A DNA stretch of 64,000 nucleotides from Bacteroidota bacterium (GCA_023428755.1 JAEYWX010000012.1:186001-250000); one strand, 5' to 3'. Counted from the first letter of the stretch, positions 9,075 through 18,945 are shown. Numbers and translations are program-made. Notes: generated by a model not told the origin, from the sequence alone.

Positions 9075-9833
9075 TTATAATTTACCCGACTGGATGGCCT
9101 TAAGAAAGTCATCCTTTCTTCTTGTTGAAACTTCAACAGTAGAGTTGTCGGTAAGCGTTACATATCCACCCTTGCCTTTATTATAGGCTTTGATATATTG
9201 AAGGTTGATCAAATGTGAGTTATGAACACGGAAAAACTGATAATCTGACAACAGTTCTTCAAATTCTTTCAGTGTTTTTGCTACAACCAGTTTCTTTTTA
9301 TCTTTTAAATGAAGTGTGGTATAGTTTATTTCACTTTCGCACCGGATGATTTCTTCCGTTTCAAGAAATACCATTCCGCTTGTTACGGGAACACATATTT
9401 TTTTTGAGCTACCTTGTATGTTCTTTATGTTATGAAATAAAGCATCCAGCTTGGCTGCAGTATCACTCTTTGTTGTTTTCTCTTTGAATTTTTGAATGGC
9501 AACTGCCAATTCATCTTTATCGATCGGTTTCAGCAAATAATCCAGAGCACTGAACCTGAACGCCTGAACTGCAAATTTTTCGTAAGCTGTTGTAAAAATT
9601 ACATCAAATAAAGTTCTATCAACGGCTTTTAAAAGATCAAATCCGGTTTTATCATGTATTTGCACATCTAAAAAAATCAGTTGAGGTTTCAGTTCCTGTA
9701 TGGCTTTAATTCCTTCTTCAACTGTTGAAAACGACCCTAAGAGGGTTATCTCGTCATTATGCTGGTTTGTAAGAAGATTTGTTAAGCGCTCAATACAATG
9801 CTGTTCATCATCAATCAAAATTACCGTTACCAT
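9075..9833 (-). CDS. LytTR-family response regulator
   Basis: The receiver domain covers residues 1-120, with acidic pocket IDDE at 7-10, phosphoacceptor D56 in LIFLDVQ, and a conserved K after LLKP. The LytTR DNA-binding domain covers residues 145-252 (IRCESEINYTTLHL, FFRVHNSHLINLQYI). It begins 9 bases after the histidine kinase stop and is transcribed with it, forming a LytS/LytR-like pair. LytTR proteins bind direct repeats in target promoters; the targets are not evident here. Confidence 0.95.
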   Translation of the reverse strand: MVTVILIDDEQHCIERLTNLLTNQHNDEITLLGSFSTVEEGIKAIQELKPQLIFLDVQIHDKTGFDLLKAVDRTLFDVIFTTAYEKFAVQAFRFSALDYLLKPIDKDELAVAIQKFKEKTTKSDTAAKLDALFHNIKNIQGSSKKICVPVTSGMVFLETEEIIRCESEINYTTLHLKDKKKLVVAKTLKEFEELLSDYQFFRVHNSHLINLQYIKAYNKGKGGYVTLTDNSTVEVSTRRKDDFLKAIQSGKL

Positions 9834-9842
9834 TGTGCTGAT

Positions 9843-11930
9843 TTAGTATGTTTCAAGTGGCAGGCTTAATTCAACACGGGTACCCTGAACAAGATCGATA
9901 AGTTGAATCCCCGCAGATTTATTTTTAACTTTATTGAGAATATTGATCCGGGCCATGGTTATTTTCATACCTAACGATTTCTTTTCTGTCGTTACCTGCC
10001 GGCTGTTTCTTTCTTCTGCCTGTTTTCTTCCAATACCGTTATCTTCCACCACACACTTAATCATACCTTCACGCTGTAAAATATGAATTAAAATTTTTCC
10101 AGTTCTATCTTTGTGTGCAATTCCATGCCATATGCTGTTTTCAACAAAGGGTTGTAACAAAAGGGGGGGGACATAGGTATTTTCCATATCAATATCCGGA
10201 TCAGTTTTTATTTCATAATGAAATTTTTGATTTAAACGAAGCGATTCAAGCTGCATATAGAGTTCCAGAGCTTTTAAATCATCGGCAAGGCAAATCTCTT
10301 TTTTTTCTGAATTTTCCAATACCAAACGCATAAGTTTTGCAAATTTGGTTAAATAATCAGTTGCAATTTCCGTTTTGTTTTTGCTGATGAAATTACCAAT
10401 AGAGTTGAGTGAGTTAAACAGAAAATGCGGATTCATCTGGGCGCGGAGTGCTTTCATTTCTGTTTCGGCTACTTCTGTTTTAAACTCAGCTTCTTTTTGC
10501 CTGGCTACTGCATTTCTTTTACGCTGGTAAAACAGGAATGATAAAATACCTCCGGCTACTAAAATACCGGTACCAAATAAAATAGCATACCTGGTTGTTT
10601 TTTCCTGTTGTATCTGTGATTGATGAGTGGCTTCAAGGATGGCCTCCTTTTTGGCAAACTCAACCGCTTCCTGTTGCCGGGCAACACTCTCAATCACATC
10701 TTCGTTTATAACACTATCATTCAATTCAACATACTTATTCAATGCCTGATAGGCATCTTTGAAATTTCCTGATTTGCTGTACGCCATACTCAATCCATGC
10801 CATGCATTTGACTCCAGCACCTTATTGCCTGCATCTTTTGCATAGTTCACAACAGCTTGAAACAAAAGCCCGGCTCTCTTATATCTTTCAGCAACAGGCA
10901 CCGTACTTTCTTTAAAAAAAGTATCTGGTGCGGAACATAAAAGTTCACCAATGTTTATATCAACGTGTTTTACATCCTGTTCAAATTTCAGTTCACTGAA
11001 CATGGCCTTTGCTTTGGTCATGTATTTATATGATGAATCAAATTGCTGCTGACTCTTCAGAACAATTCCAATACTGTTCAACAGTTCAGCCATCTTTCGT
11101 TGCTGATTCAGTTTGGTACTGATTGCAAGGGCTTTTTTAAAATAAAACAAAGCACTGTCACTTTTTCCCTGCTCGTCGTAAGTGATTCCAATCCCCTGAT
11201 AAATAAATGCAGTGTTTGATTCATTATTGATTGAATCTGCAAAACGAAGTGCGTTTTTATACTCTTCCAGAGCGGTTGTATAACGCTTCAGTATCCGGTT
11301 ATTTCTTGCAATATTTGTAATTGTAGTAATGTAGTTAGGAAGCAGTTTTGCCTTTTCAAAATAATTACCCGCTTTTAGATAGTAAGAAGTTGAAGCCGCA
11401 AAGTCACTTACATATGAATAACAAACAGCAACATCATTATGCAGGGATCCAAGAAGTTCGTTATTGTTTTCTTTTAGTGCGTACTCGATTCCTTTTTTGA
11501 AGTGATTGATTGCTTCATAGTAATGCGACTGCAGTTGAGCAATAAATCCTTTTTGCCGAAAAACCTTAATAACACCTGTTTTGGAATTTGTTTGTGCGTA
11601 TGTAGAATCTGCAAGGTTAACATAATGATTGGCTGAAACAAAGTCGCCGTTGGTTGTTAATTCAATTGCTTTGTACAAATAGGCTCTGCCTAATTTTTCC
11701 TTTGCATTTAGCTTTATTGCTAATGAAATTACTTCATCTAACAGGCTGATGGTTTTCTCAAAATCTGTTGAGCCTGCATACACTTCAAAAAGCAAATTGA
11801 TTCTTGTAGTATCTTCTTTTGAGTAGTTTTTCAATTTAAGAACAAGCGAGTCATTATGTTGGGCATGGCACTTATTGTATAGAGTGCCTGCCCACAAAAT
11901 CAGTAAACAGGTGATAGTTATTTTTCGCAT
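9843..11930 (-). CDS. TPR-repeat sensor histidine kinase (LytS-like His_kinase family)
   Basis: A signal peptide (residues 1-23, ending CHAQ) is followed by about 400 residues of tetratricopeptide repeats predicted to be periplasmic, one transmembrane helix near 450-470 (YAILFGTGILVAGGILSFLFY), a short coiled coil, then the His_kinase domain with MNPHFLFNSLNS carrying the phosphorylated His. The ATP lid and G boxes appear as DNGIGRKQAE and SLGMKITMARI. It pairs with the LytTR regulator immediately downstream. The ligand sensed by the TPR domain is unknown. Confidence 0.93.
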   Translation of the reverse strand: MRKITITCLLILWAGTLYNKCHAQHNDSLVLKLKNYSKEDTTRINLLFEVYAGSTDFEKTISLLDEVISLAIKLNAKEKLGRAYLYKAIELTTNGDFVSANHYVNLADSTYAQTNSKTGVIKVFRQKGFIAQLQSHYYEAINHFKKGIEYALKENNNELLGSLHNDVAVCYSYVSDFAASTSYYLKAGNYFEKAKLLPNYITTITNIARNNRILKRYTTALEEYKNALRFADSINNESNTAFIYQGIGITYDEQGKSDSALFYFKKALAISTKLNQQRKMAELLNSIGIVLKSQQQFDSSYKYMTKAKAMFSELKFEQDVKHVDINIGELLCSAPDTFFKESTVPVAERYKRAGLLFQAVVNYAKDAGNKVLESNAWHGLSMAYSKSGNFKDAYQALNKYVELNDSVINEDVIESVARQQEAVEFAKKEAILEATHQSQIQQEKTTRYAILFGTGILVAGGILSFLFYQRKRNAVARQKEAEFKTEVAETEMKALRAQMNPHFLFNSLNSIGNFISKNKTEIATDYLTKFAKLMRLVLENSEKKEICLADDLKALELYMQLESLRLNQKFHYEIKTDPDIDMENTYVPPLLLQPFVENSIWHGIAHKDRTGKILIHILQREGMIKCVVEDNGIGRKQAEERNSRQVTTEKKSLGMKITMARINILNKVKNKSAGIQLIDLVQGTRVELSLPLETY

Positions 11931-12100
11931 AGCAGGTAGTCTAAGTCTGATCGTTTAAAAAATTAAGATACCCCGTCTTTTTCAAATTATCAATCAACTG
12001 CTGCAAAAAATAAATGTACACAGGCATTTAATCAATGCTGGTTGCACACAGTATGATGACGGGTTAAGTTTACAACATCATTCACCCCAAAATTAGTTTT

Positions 12101-13078
12101 ATGAAAAAGATGTTTTTTGCCGCAGCAGTGCTGATGCTATGCATTTGTACAGACAATCTTATTGCCCAGGCTAAGCAAAAGCCGGTTGCCAATACTAAAA
12201 CCACTGTAACGAAAGAGCCTGACTTACAACCCGTAACACCTGAAAAAGGGAAAGAGGTGATCGCTATCTATCCATTTACCACGTCTGCTCTCTATGGATA
12301 CGACTTTGCTTTAAGTGCAGGTAATGCTGTAGAAGCAGGCTTTGTACGCTCAAAACGATTTACAGTTGTTGAACGAAGTCGGTTTGGCATCATAAAAGAA
12401 GAGGAGAAGTTCAAAGAAGCCAATACAGAGGAGGTTGTTAAAAAGGCATCGAAGCTCGGTGCAAAGGTTTTGGTAACAGGACATATCATTGCCGTAACAA
12501 CTGCATATGATCCAAGCGGATCTACAAATCCTTTCCCTTCAATTACTGTAAAAAACCATATTGCTCAGATAAGCCTTTCATTTAAAATTATAGATGTAGA
12601 AACCGGCTCCATTAAGAAAAGTGAAACCATTCTGGGAAAAGGAAGAGGCTCTACTCCTGCAGAAGCCATGCAGGATGCTTACCAGGAAATTGACCGTTTG
12701 GCACGTGCGCAGGTAGCTGAGTTTCTACCACAACGGTTTGTTTATGCAAGTGAGGTAGAAGTTGATAAAAAGAACCGGTTAAAAAAGTTTAAAATATGGG
12801 GTGGTTCAGACCAGGGACTGAAAGAAGGCGACTTAATTGAAATATACGAACTCTCCTATATTACAAACCCTACTACCGGCAAGCGCATCGAAGAAAAAAA
12901 ATTAAGGGCCACTGCTAAAGTAACAGAAGTAAACAGTACCGAAACAGCAACTTGTGAACTGCAAAATGCAGGTTCGGTAGGAGAACAGATTTTACTTGAT
13001 CTGAAAGCAAAACCCGACGCAATGGTATTTGAATACAAAGGAACTACCAAAAGGAGAGGTTTGTTTGAACTTCCATAA
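12101..13078 (+). CDS. CsgG-like exported protein
   Basis: A signal peptide (residues 1-22) precedes a CsgG/curli-assembly-type fold: IAIYPFTTSALYGYDFA, then RFTVVERSRFGIIKEEEKF, then GAKVLVTGHIIAV and a VDVET-like strand in which IDVETGSIKKSE is visible. The family includes outer-membrane secretion pores and periplasmic relatives. No lipobox cysteine follows the signal peptide, and no curli genes are near, so a pore role is doubtful. The C-terminal 110 residues (GLKEGDLIEIYELSYI) resemble the FlgT/OB-like extension seen in some relatives. It appears to be monocistronic. Confidence 0.78.
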   Translation: MKKMFFAAAVLMLCICTDNLIAQAKQKPVANTKTTVTKEPDLQPVTPEKGKEVIAIYPFTTSALYGYDFALSAGNAVEAGFVRSKRFTVVERSRFGIIKEEEKFKEANTEEVVKKASKLGAKVLVTGHIIAVTTAYDPSGSTNPFPSITVKNHIAQISLSFKIIDVETGSIKKSETILGKGRGSTPAEAMQDAYQEIDRLARAQVAEFLPQRFVYASEVEVDKKNRLKKFKIWGGSDQGLKEGDLIEIYELSYITNPTTGKRIEEKKLRATAKVTEVNSTETATCELQNAGSVGEQILLDLKAKPDAMVFEYKGTTKRRGLFELP

Positions 13079-13533
13079 CCGGATATAGCATATTCAAATC
13101 GCTGCAGGTGAATGATAACCGGCAACAATTGCTCAGGCTGGCCCTGGAAACATTTGGTAAACAGGGCAGCCGGGCAATCAACTTCACGCAAAGTAAAAAG
13201 CCGATGATATTTTCTTCATCAGTAACAACAATATGCAACAGAGTTTGAAAAAATATCAAGCTACGCTGCAAAAACTAGTTTTTTATAAAATCCTGTATAG
13301 TTGTTTTTCCTGTACTTGCAATTGTACTTCCTTTGTTATAGTTTAGTGAGATTCTTTGAGCTAAATTGTAAATCCACTGCTCTCCCGGTACTGTTAATTG
13401 AAGCTATGGGCTTATATGCGTGCTACCGGTACCAATTCCTGTGCATTTCCTGTTTTCATTTTGTGCCAACATTCGTACTGCTATGAACATGCTGTTCATC
13501 CGATTTTTATTTTCTAACATTTAATATACTCAA
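13079..13533. other. 455-base intergenic region, no gene recognised
   Basis: Only a 61-codon frame without family features or a signal peptide is present, and I do not accept it as a gene. An AAAACTAGTTTT palindrome near 13270 could be a weak terminator after the CsgG-like gene. The 50 bases before 13534 are AT-rich and may hold the promoter of the next operon, but no clear TAnnTTTG is visible. Confidence 0.6.
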
Positions 13534-14652
13534 ATGAAGCAAACATTACTTTCTGGCTGTTTAGCATTGCTGTTATTGTTATTTACTATTACTGTACACG
13601 CTAAGGTATGGAGGGTTAATAACGTATCGAATTACAATGGTACTACGTTGTATGGCGAAAACCTGGGGGGCACACAAACAAATCCGGTATTTGCTCAGTT
13701 AAACCAGGCGGTAACAACCAATTTTGTATTAGCGGGAGATACAATACATCTGGAAGGTGCTGTGGCATCTTATAGCAATGCAGATATAAATAAAAGGCTC
13801 GTCATTATTGGACCGGGTTATTTGTTAGATGAAAACCCTGGTTCATCAAACACATTGCTGGAAGCTAAAATTGGAGGGATTGATTTCAATACAGGGTCTT
13901 CTGGCTCGGAATTGATCGGTGTTTCTATTGTTGGGAGTAATCTGTCAATTGATATTGGCGTTGGTGTAAGTAACATAACAATAAAACGATGCCGGATTGA
14001 TTATGATATCTATGTGGCTTATAATAATGCTGATATTTTTATTTTACAGAACTATTTTGCTAATATAAATAATTCACAGGCCAGCGCAATTTCGATTAGT
14101 AACCTTGGATTTCCCTCAAATTTTATCTTTAACAACAACATTGTTAAGCGTCCTCTTTTATTGTTTTATTCTTCAACAACTTATACTGCTGCAGAGGTAA
14201 AGAATAATATTTTTGATTGCCCGGCTATAACAGGTAATCCAAGCATACGGCTTAACACGGGTTCTTTCCAGAATAACATTCTTAAAAACCCGGCAGCAAC
14301 TGCTAACGTTAATAACAACAATTCTGTAAATGTTTCGTATAACGTAAGCTCATCCAATAGTAATCAATTTGGAACAGCCAATAACAATATTGTAGTTACC
14401 AATATCAATTCCATCTTCGTTGATCCGGTAACAAATTCAACAGATGGAGACTACCAGTTATTAAGTACATGGGCAACAGCTAACCCGGGTGCCGATGGTG
14501 CACCCCGTGGTGCATTTGGCGGCGCTTCACCCACCCGACGATACACCCTATCAGGTTTAGCGCCCATTCCTGTTATTTACGAGATCAATACCAGTGGTGT
14601 AGCCGGGCCAGGTGGCTTACAGGTTACCATTAAAGCGAAAGTTGTTCAATAA
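13534..14652 (+). CDS. Secreted protein with parallel beta-helix-like repeats
   Basis: A signal peptide (residues 1-23, ending VHAK) is followed by short strands rich in Asn, Ile and Val with regular turns (GVSNITIKRCRID, NADIFILQNYF, NFIFNNNIVKRPLL), the look of a right-handed parallel beta-helix as in pectate lyases and adhesins. No catalytic motif is recognised. The C-terminus has no T9SS domain, but the next gene, 15 bases downstream, does. The two are probably one operon for surface or extracellular proteins. Confidence 0.7.
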   Translation: MKQTLLSGCLALLLLLFTITVHAKVWRVNNVSNYNGTTLYGENLGGTQTNPVFAQLNQAVTTNFVLAGDTIHLEGAVASYSNADINKRLVIIGPGYLLDENPGSSNTLLEAKIGGIDFNTGSSGSELIGVSIVGSNLSIDIGVGVSNITIKRCRIDYDIYVAYNNADIFILQNYFANINNSQASAISISNLGFPSNFIFNNNIVKRPLLLFYSSTTYTAAEVKNNIFDCPAITGNPSIRLNTGSFQNNILKNPAATANVNNNNSVNVSYNVSSSNSNQFGTANNNIVVTNINSIFVDPVTNSTDGDYQLLSTWATANPGADGAPRGAFGGASPTRRYTLSGLAPIPVIYEINTSGVAGPGGLQVTIKAKVVQ

Positions 14653-14667
14653 TTAAACTTTACGAAC

Positions 14668-15660
14668 ATGAAAATCATCATAACAGCATGGATGCTGGTG
14701 TTGTGTGCTTGCTCTAAGGCTCAAACAGTAACGCAGGTCGAATATGCTTTTGATACAGATCTGGGCGTGGCCAAAAATAATCTCATCACTATCAATCCGG
14801 CACAGGCAGATGTAAATTTTTTATTTACAATTCCTTCAACCGGTTTAACGCCTGGTTATCACAAACTTTACCTGCGTACAAAAAACAGCGATGGTCATTG
14901 GAGTCATACCAGTATGCGGCTGGTGGAAGTGCCATTTACAAGTAGTCTTTATACCGTTAACACTGGAGAGTATTTTTTTGATGTTGACCCCGGCTTTGGC
15001 AACGGCTTGCCAGTTGCAATTACGCCCCAACAGGCGGCCATTTTGCAGAATTTTACTGCTGCTACTTCATCACTTACCCCCGGCTATCATAAATTATACA
15101 TCCGTGTAAAAGATGGTTTGGGGAATTGGTCGCACACTTTGTTACGTAACATAGATATCATGAACACACTATCTCTGGGCGCAGTAGAGCGAATAGAGTA
15201 TTTCTTAAATAACGATCCGGGTGCAGGAAATGCAAATGCGGTTGTTGTAACCAACCCACAGAGTGATGGCAGCTTTACTATCAGTATTCCTCAAAACCAA
15301 CTGCAGAATGGTTTGGATACACTTTATTTCCGGGTAAAAGATAATGGTGAAAAAAACTGGTCGATCACACAATGGAAAATGCAGATTATCAGCATCACTA
15401 CTTCTGTTTTTGACTTACAGCTTTCAAATGATGTTCAAACCTATCCAGTTCCGGTTGCCGATAATTTGGTTGTCAATAATCAAACAAATAAACCGGTTAC
15501 AGTGGAGTTGTATGATGTCAATGGCAGGATGATTACCAGTTGGAAGTCGGTTCTGAACACACAACTCATTTCTTTTACCTTGTTGCCCTCAGGCACATAT
15601 TTGTTGAAAGTAACAGATGAAAAAACAAAGAAGATGTTTACGAGGAGAATTGTGAAATAA
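14668..15660 (+). CDS. T9SS-exported protein with three internal repeats
   Basis: A signal peptide with a possible lipobox (LVLCAC) starts the protein. Three repeats of about 75 residues follow, each beginning with a VEYxFDxDxG-like phrase and ending with LTPGYHKLYxRxKDxxGxWSHT; the third copy is the most diverged (EYFLNNDPGAG, LYFRVKDNGEKNW). Residues 255-330 are a type A T9SS sorting domain (PVPVADNLVV, VELYDVNGRMI, LPSGTYLLKVT, ending RRIVK). The protein is therefore likely carried across the outer membrane by the type IX system. The function of the repeats is unknown. A bidirectional terminator follows. Confidence 0.85.
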   Translation: MKIIITAWMLVLCACSKAQTVTQVEYAFDTDLGVAKNNLITINPAQADVNFLFTIPSTGLTPGYHKLYLRTKNSDGHWSHTSMRLVEVPFTSSLYTVNTGEYFFDVDPGFGNGLPVAITPQQAAILQNFTAATSSLTPGYHKLYIRVKDGLGNWSHTLLRNIDIMNTLSLGAVERIEYFLNNDPGAGNANAVVVTNPQSDGSFTISIPQNQLQNGLDTLYFRVKDNGEKNWSITQWKMQIISITTSVFDLQLSNDVQTYPVPVADNLVVNNQTNKPVTVELYDVNGRMITSWKSVLNTQLISFTLLPSGTYLLKVTDEKTKKMFTRRIVK

Positions 15661-15736
15661 CGGAGCCTGCTTCCATATACAGTAAATCAATACCGGTTGT
15701 ACATCTGCATAGCATAGTTGTATAAACCAACTCCGT

Positions 15737-15779
15737 AAAAAAAGATCGAGGCTGTCTTTACAGGCAGCCTCGATCTTTT
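15737..15779. terminator. Bidirectional terminator between converging genes
   Basis: Arms GATCGAGGCTG (15744-15754) and CAGCCTCGATC (15765-15775) form an 11-base-pair stem, preceded by an A-run and followed by T residues. It lies between the plus-strand T9SS gene and the minus-strand ABC-F gene and can serve both. Confidence 0.9.
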
Positions 15780-15800
15780 ATAATACTGAATAATCCTTTT

Positions 15801-17441
15801 TTACGCTAGCACCGCAGCACCATACATTTCCTGCTGCAATTGTTTTACTCTCGGATCTTCGAGGTATTCATCAAAGGTGGTTAAACGATCAATGATGCCG
15901 GAAGGCGTAAGCTCAATAATACGGTTGGCGGTTGTGTGCATGAAGGTGTGATCATGCGATGTCATCAACACAATTCCTTTGTATTCGATACACTGTTCGT
16001 TGAAGGCCTGGATGCTTTCCAGATCAAGATGGTTGGTTGGCTGATCGAGCACAATCACATTCGGGTTCTGCATCATCATTTTACTGATCATACAACGCAC
16101 TTTTTCACCACCGCTCAACACGTTGGTCTTCTTCATGATGTCATCACCACTAAACAACATCTTTCCTAAAAAGCCACGAAGAAACGGTTCATCAGCATCG
16201 GTTACATGGCTTGGCACATACTGACGCAGCCATTCCATCAAATTCAGTCCATCAGTAAAAAAGCTGTTGTGTTCTACCGGCAGGTAGGCTTTCGTAATAG
16301 TGGTACCCCATTCGTAGCTTCCTTGGTCGGGAATTTCTTCGGCATTAATGATGTCGAAAAAATGTGTAACTGCCAATGGATCTTTACTGATGAAAGCGAT
16401 CTTATCGTTCTTATTGACGGTAAAGTTTACTTTATCAAACAGCACACGACCGTCAACTGACTTTTTTAATTTTTCAACGTGCAGGATCTGGTTGCCCACT
16501 TCACGCAAGGGTTGAAAAATGATACCGGGATATTTGCGGTTCGATGGTTCAATTTCTTCGATGGTAAGTTTTTCCAACGCTTTTTTACGGGAGGTAGCCT
16601 GTTTACTTTTTGATGCATTGGCGCTAAAGCGTGCAATAAAGTCGATAAGGGCCTGGCGTTTCTCTTCCACTTTCTTGTTCTTATCGCCCAACTGGCGAGC
16701 CATTAACTGGCTGCTCTCGTACCAAAATGTATAGTTACCGGTAAACACCTTGATCTTTGAACGATCCACATCGGCCACATGCGTACAAACAGAATCCAAA
16801 AAGTGACGATCGTGACTCACCACCAATACAATGTTTTCATAATCGGCTAAGAAATTTTCCAACCAGCCAATTGTTTCAATATCCAAACCATTGGTAGGCT
16901 CATCGAGCAACAGAATGTCCGGATTACCAAACAAAGCCTGCGCCAGTAACACACGTACTTTTAAGTTCGAAGGAATATCCTTCATCAGCATCTGGTGGTA
17001 TTCATCTTTCATACCCAGGCTGCTGAGAAATGTAGCTGCATCGCTTTCGGCGGTATAACCACCCATTTCACCAAACTCAGCTTCCAGTTCACCCGCTTTC
17101 ATATAATCATCTTCCGTTGCGTCGGGGTTGGCGTAAATGGCATCTTTTTCGTGCATCACATCCCACATTTTTCTGTGGCCCATCAACACCGTATTCAACA
17201 CCGTTTGCTCATCAAATTCAAAGTGGTTTTGTTTCAATACGGCCAGGCGTTCGCCGGGTGTAATTTCCACGGTTCCTTTGTTCGGCTCAATTTCGCCGCT
17301 TAAAATTTTTAAAAACGTACTCTTACCGGCGCCATTGGCACCAATAACACCGTAACAATTTCCTTTTGTGAAGTTGATATTTACTTCATCGAACAACACC
17401 CGCTTACCATAGGAGAGGGTTATATTTCTTGCACTGATCAT
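15801..17441 (-). CDS. ybiT: ABC-F family ATPase, YbiT-like
   Basis: Two ABC domains are joined by a linker, with no transmembrane segments, as in ribosome-associated ABC-F proteins. NBD1 has Walker A GANGAGKST and Walker B ILLLDEPTNGLD, but its signature is degenerate (IPSNLKVRV). NBD2 keeps signature LSGGEKVR and Walker B VIVLDQPTNHLD, but where Walker A should be there is ISKDPLAVTHFF. One composite ATP site (NBD1 Walker A with NBD2 signature) is therefore intact and the other is lost on both faces. Length and the MGHRKMWDV segment match YbiT, which itself has a degenerate first signature. A role in translation is inferred from the family. Confidence 0.9.
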   Translation of the reverse strand: MISARNITLSYGKRVLFDEVNINFTKGNCYGVIGANGAGKSTFLKILSGEIEPNKGTVEITPGERLAVLKQNHFEFDEQTVLNTVLMGHRKMWDVMHEKDAIYANPDATEDDYMKAGELEAEFGEMGGYTAESDAATFLSSLGMKDEYHQMLMKDIPSNLKVRVLLAQALFGNPDILLLDEPTNGLDIETIGWLENFLADYENIVLVVSHDRHFLDSVCTHVADVDRSKIKVFTGNYTFWYESSQLMARQLGDKNKKVEEKRQALIDFIARFSANASKSKQATSRKKALEKLTIEEIEPSNRKYPGIIFQPLREVGNQILHVEKLKKSVDGRVLFDKVNFTVNKNDKIAFISKDPLAVTHFFDIINAEEIPDQGSYEWGTTITKAYLPVEHNSFFTDGLNLMEWLRQYVPSHVTDADEPFLRGFLGKMLFSGDDIMKKTNVLSGGEKVRCMISKMMMQNPNVIVLDQPTNHLDLESIQAFNEQCIEYKGIVLMTSHDHTFMHTTANRIIELTPSGIIDRLTTFDEYLEDPRVKQLQQEMYGAAVLA

Positions 17442-17595
17442 AGTTGTGATTGAGTTTCAAGAACCTGTGTGCCGTTTTCAACTCCGGGCCACCCGTTCTC
17501 GATTTTTGAAGCCGCAAAGGTACGGGAAATCAGGCAGGGATGGGGCTTTGAAGAAGAGAGGATTTTTGAGGCGGGCTACGCTGCAAAGGGCAGCT

Positions 17596-17617
17596 GTTGT
17601 TGCGTCGCACACTTGAG
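17596..17617 (-). repeat. 22-bp dispersed repeat, copy 1
   Basis: The tract running from CTGTTG to ACTTG around TGCGTCGCACAC (about 17594-17615) reappears exactly in reverse orientation at about 28858-28879. Both copies are intergenic. This one lies in the 270-base gap upstream of the ABC-F gene, which otherwise holds nothing I recognise. Confidence 0.7.
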
Positions 17618-17713
17618 GCTACGGGATTTCAAATCATCAGCCGAAGTTTTATTTTGTTTACTGTATCTGTAACTGAACTTCATTCAATCTTAATTACGAC
17701 ATTAAACCAGTAT

Positions 17714-18058
17714 CTATTCCTCCCGCCGTACTTCCTTTTTAAACAAGTACACATAATCAGTGTTATCAGTTGCATTACTAACAACATGCATCATCTTCCA
17801 TCCTTGTTTCCCCACATAATTCAATGCATCTACCCGTGATTTGAATTTGATGATGCGGTTGCTGCTGTCACGTAACCGTTGCGTGAACAGATTGATCACA
17901 TCGGCTTTTGTACCATCATCAACAGCAATGCTGGCTTCACCCGCAAACGCATTCCAGAAAACCTTTACCATGCAATACTGTTCAATAGTTTGCTCCTGCT
18001 GTGCAGCTGCATTGGAAACAAAGAAGAAGAAAGTAATACCGGTTAAAAAATATTTCAT
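17714..18058 (-). CDS. Small exported protein, unknown function
   Basis: I chose the start at 18058 (MKYFLTG), which gives a standard signal peptide ending NAAAQ; five further codons upstream are open. The mature part is about 90 residues, with KADVINLFTQRLRDSSN and GWKMMHVVSNATDNTDYVYLF. The latter ending resembles many short Bacteroidota periplasmic proteins of unknown role. It lies alone after the terminator of the sugar operon. Confidence 0.65.
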   Translation of the reverse strand: MKYFLTGITFFFFVSNAAAQQEQTIEQYCMVKVFWNAFAGEASIAVDDGTKADVINLFTQRLRDSSNRIIKFKSRVDALNYVGKQGWKMMHVVSNATDNTDYVYLFKKEVRREE

Positions 18059-18105
18059 CTCTTTTTTCAGCAATCTACTCAGTCAAATCAAAACATGCCG
18101 TTAAA

Positions 18106-18142
18106 GCAAAAGCTGTTGCGTATAGTACACAACAGCTTTTGC
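18106..18142 (-). terminator. Terminator of the leftward sugar-oxidation operon
   Basis: Perfect 13-base arms GCAAAAGCTGTTG and CAACAGCTTTTGC with an 11-base loop lie about 30 bases past the stop of the DUF1080 gene. Read leftward, a short T-rich stretch follows. Confidence 0.8.
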
Positions 18143-18172
18143 AGTTCGTTAACTTGTAGGGAGCGCTGCTAT

Positions 18173-18943
18173 TTACAAGCGTTTGATCTTAATATTTTTA
18201 AACCACACATTGTTTCCATGATCCTGTAAACCGATACGTCCTTTTTTATACGTACCAAAATCTTTCATGTCTTTAAACTTACTGCCGGCGATCATTTTTT
18301 TCCAGCCTTCGTCCCACATGGTGGTTGTTACCACTTTTGTTCCGTTGAGATAAAATTCCAAGGTTCCGTTTTGTGATTTGATCTCAGCCGTGTTCCATTC
18401 CAATGCCGGCTTCACAGTTTCAGGAGCTGCACTGATCAAGTCATACAAATCGCCTGCACGGTGCTTTGTAATTTTTGCATCAGGATGACAACTATTATCC
18501 AGTATCTGCATTTCAGGACCCGTCATCCAGGGCCATTGATATTTGGCAGAATCCTCATGAATGTTAAAAACAACCCCGCTATTACCACAGGTATCAATTT
18601 TCCAGTCGAGTTTAAAATGAAAGTTTTCAAACTCTTCGTCGCTTACAATATCGCCACCATCTTTTATTTGCCAGTTTTCTTTTTGCGACGCATCAAGGAA
18701 CAACATGCCATCCACTACTTTCCAGGCACTGCCAACAGGAGCTCCACCATACTTGTGCCATCCCTTTGTTGTTTTCCCGTCGAACAACGACACCCAGCCA
18801 TCTTTGATTTCATCTTCCGTTAACAAAACCGGAACAGTGGGTATTTCTGCAGTTGATGTGTCGGTTGTATCTGCACCTTCCCCTTCATTGTTGCAAGATG
18901 CAAACAGACCAATGGCTGCTATCATTAAAATAGAACGGATCAT
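18173..18943 (-). CDS. DUF1080 (3-keto-disaccharide hydrolase-like) lipoprotein
   Basis: Lipobox FASC after a short signal peptide anchors the protein. The DUF1080 concanavalin-like fold is clear: DGWVSLFDGKTTKGWHKYGG, EFENFHFKLDWKIDTCGNSGVVF, and the closing RIGLQDHGNNVWFKNIKIKRL. Characterised members hydrolyse 3-keto-glycosides produced by glucoside 3-dehydrogenases. The partner genes (GMC dehydrogenase, subunit 3, cytochrome c, isomerase) sit in the same operon, which supports this role. It starts two bases after the cytochrome c stop, so translation is probably coupled. Confidence 0.9.
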   Translation of the reverse strand: MIRSILMIAAIGLFASCNNEGEGADTTDTSTAEIPTVPVLLTEDEIKDGWVSLFDGKTTKGWHKYGGAPVGSAWKVVDGMLFLDASQKENWQIKDGGDIVSDEEFENFHFKLDWKIDTCGNSGVVFNIHEDSAKYQWPWMTGPEMQILDNSCHPDAKITKHRAGDLYDLISAAPETVKPALEWNTAEIKSQNGTLEFYLNGTKVVTTTMWDEGWKKMIAGSKFKDMKDFGTYKKGRIGLQDHGNNVWFKNIKIKRL

Positions 18944-18945
18944 GC

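Noticed and set aside
13301..13486. 61-codon plus-strand frame in the 455-base gap
   Set aside because: No signal peptide, motif or sensible start region, and biased to hydrophobic residues from AT-rich DNA. Not supported as a gene.
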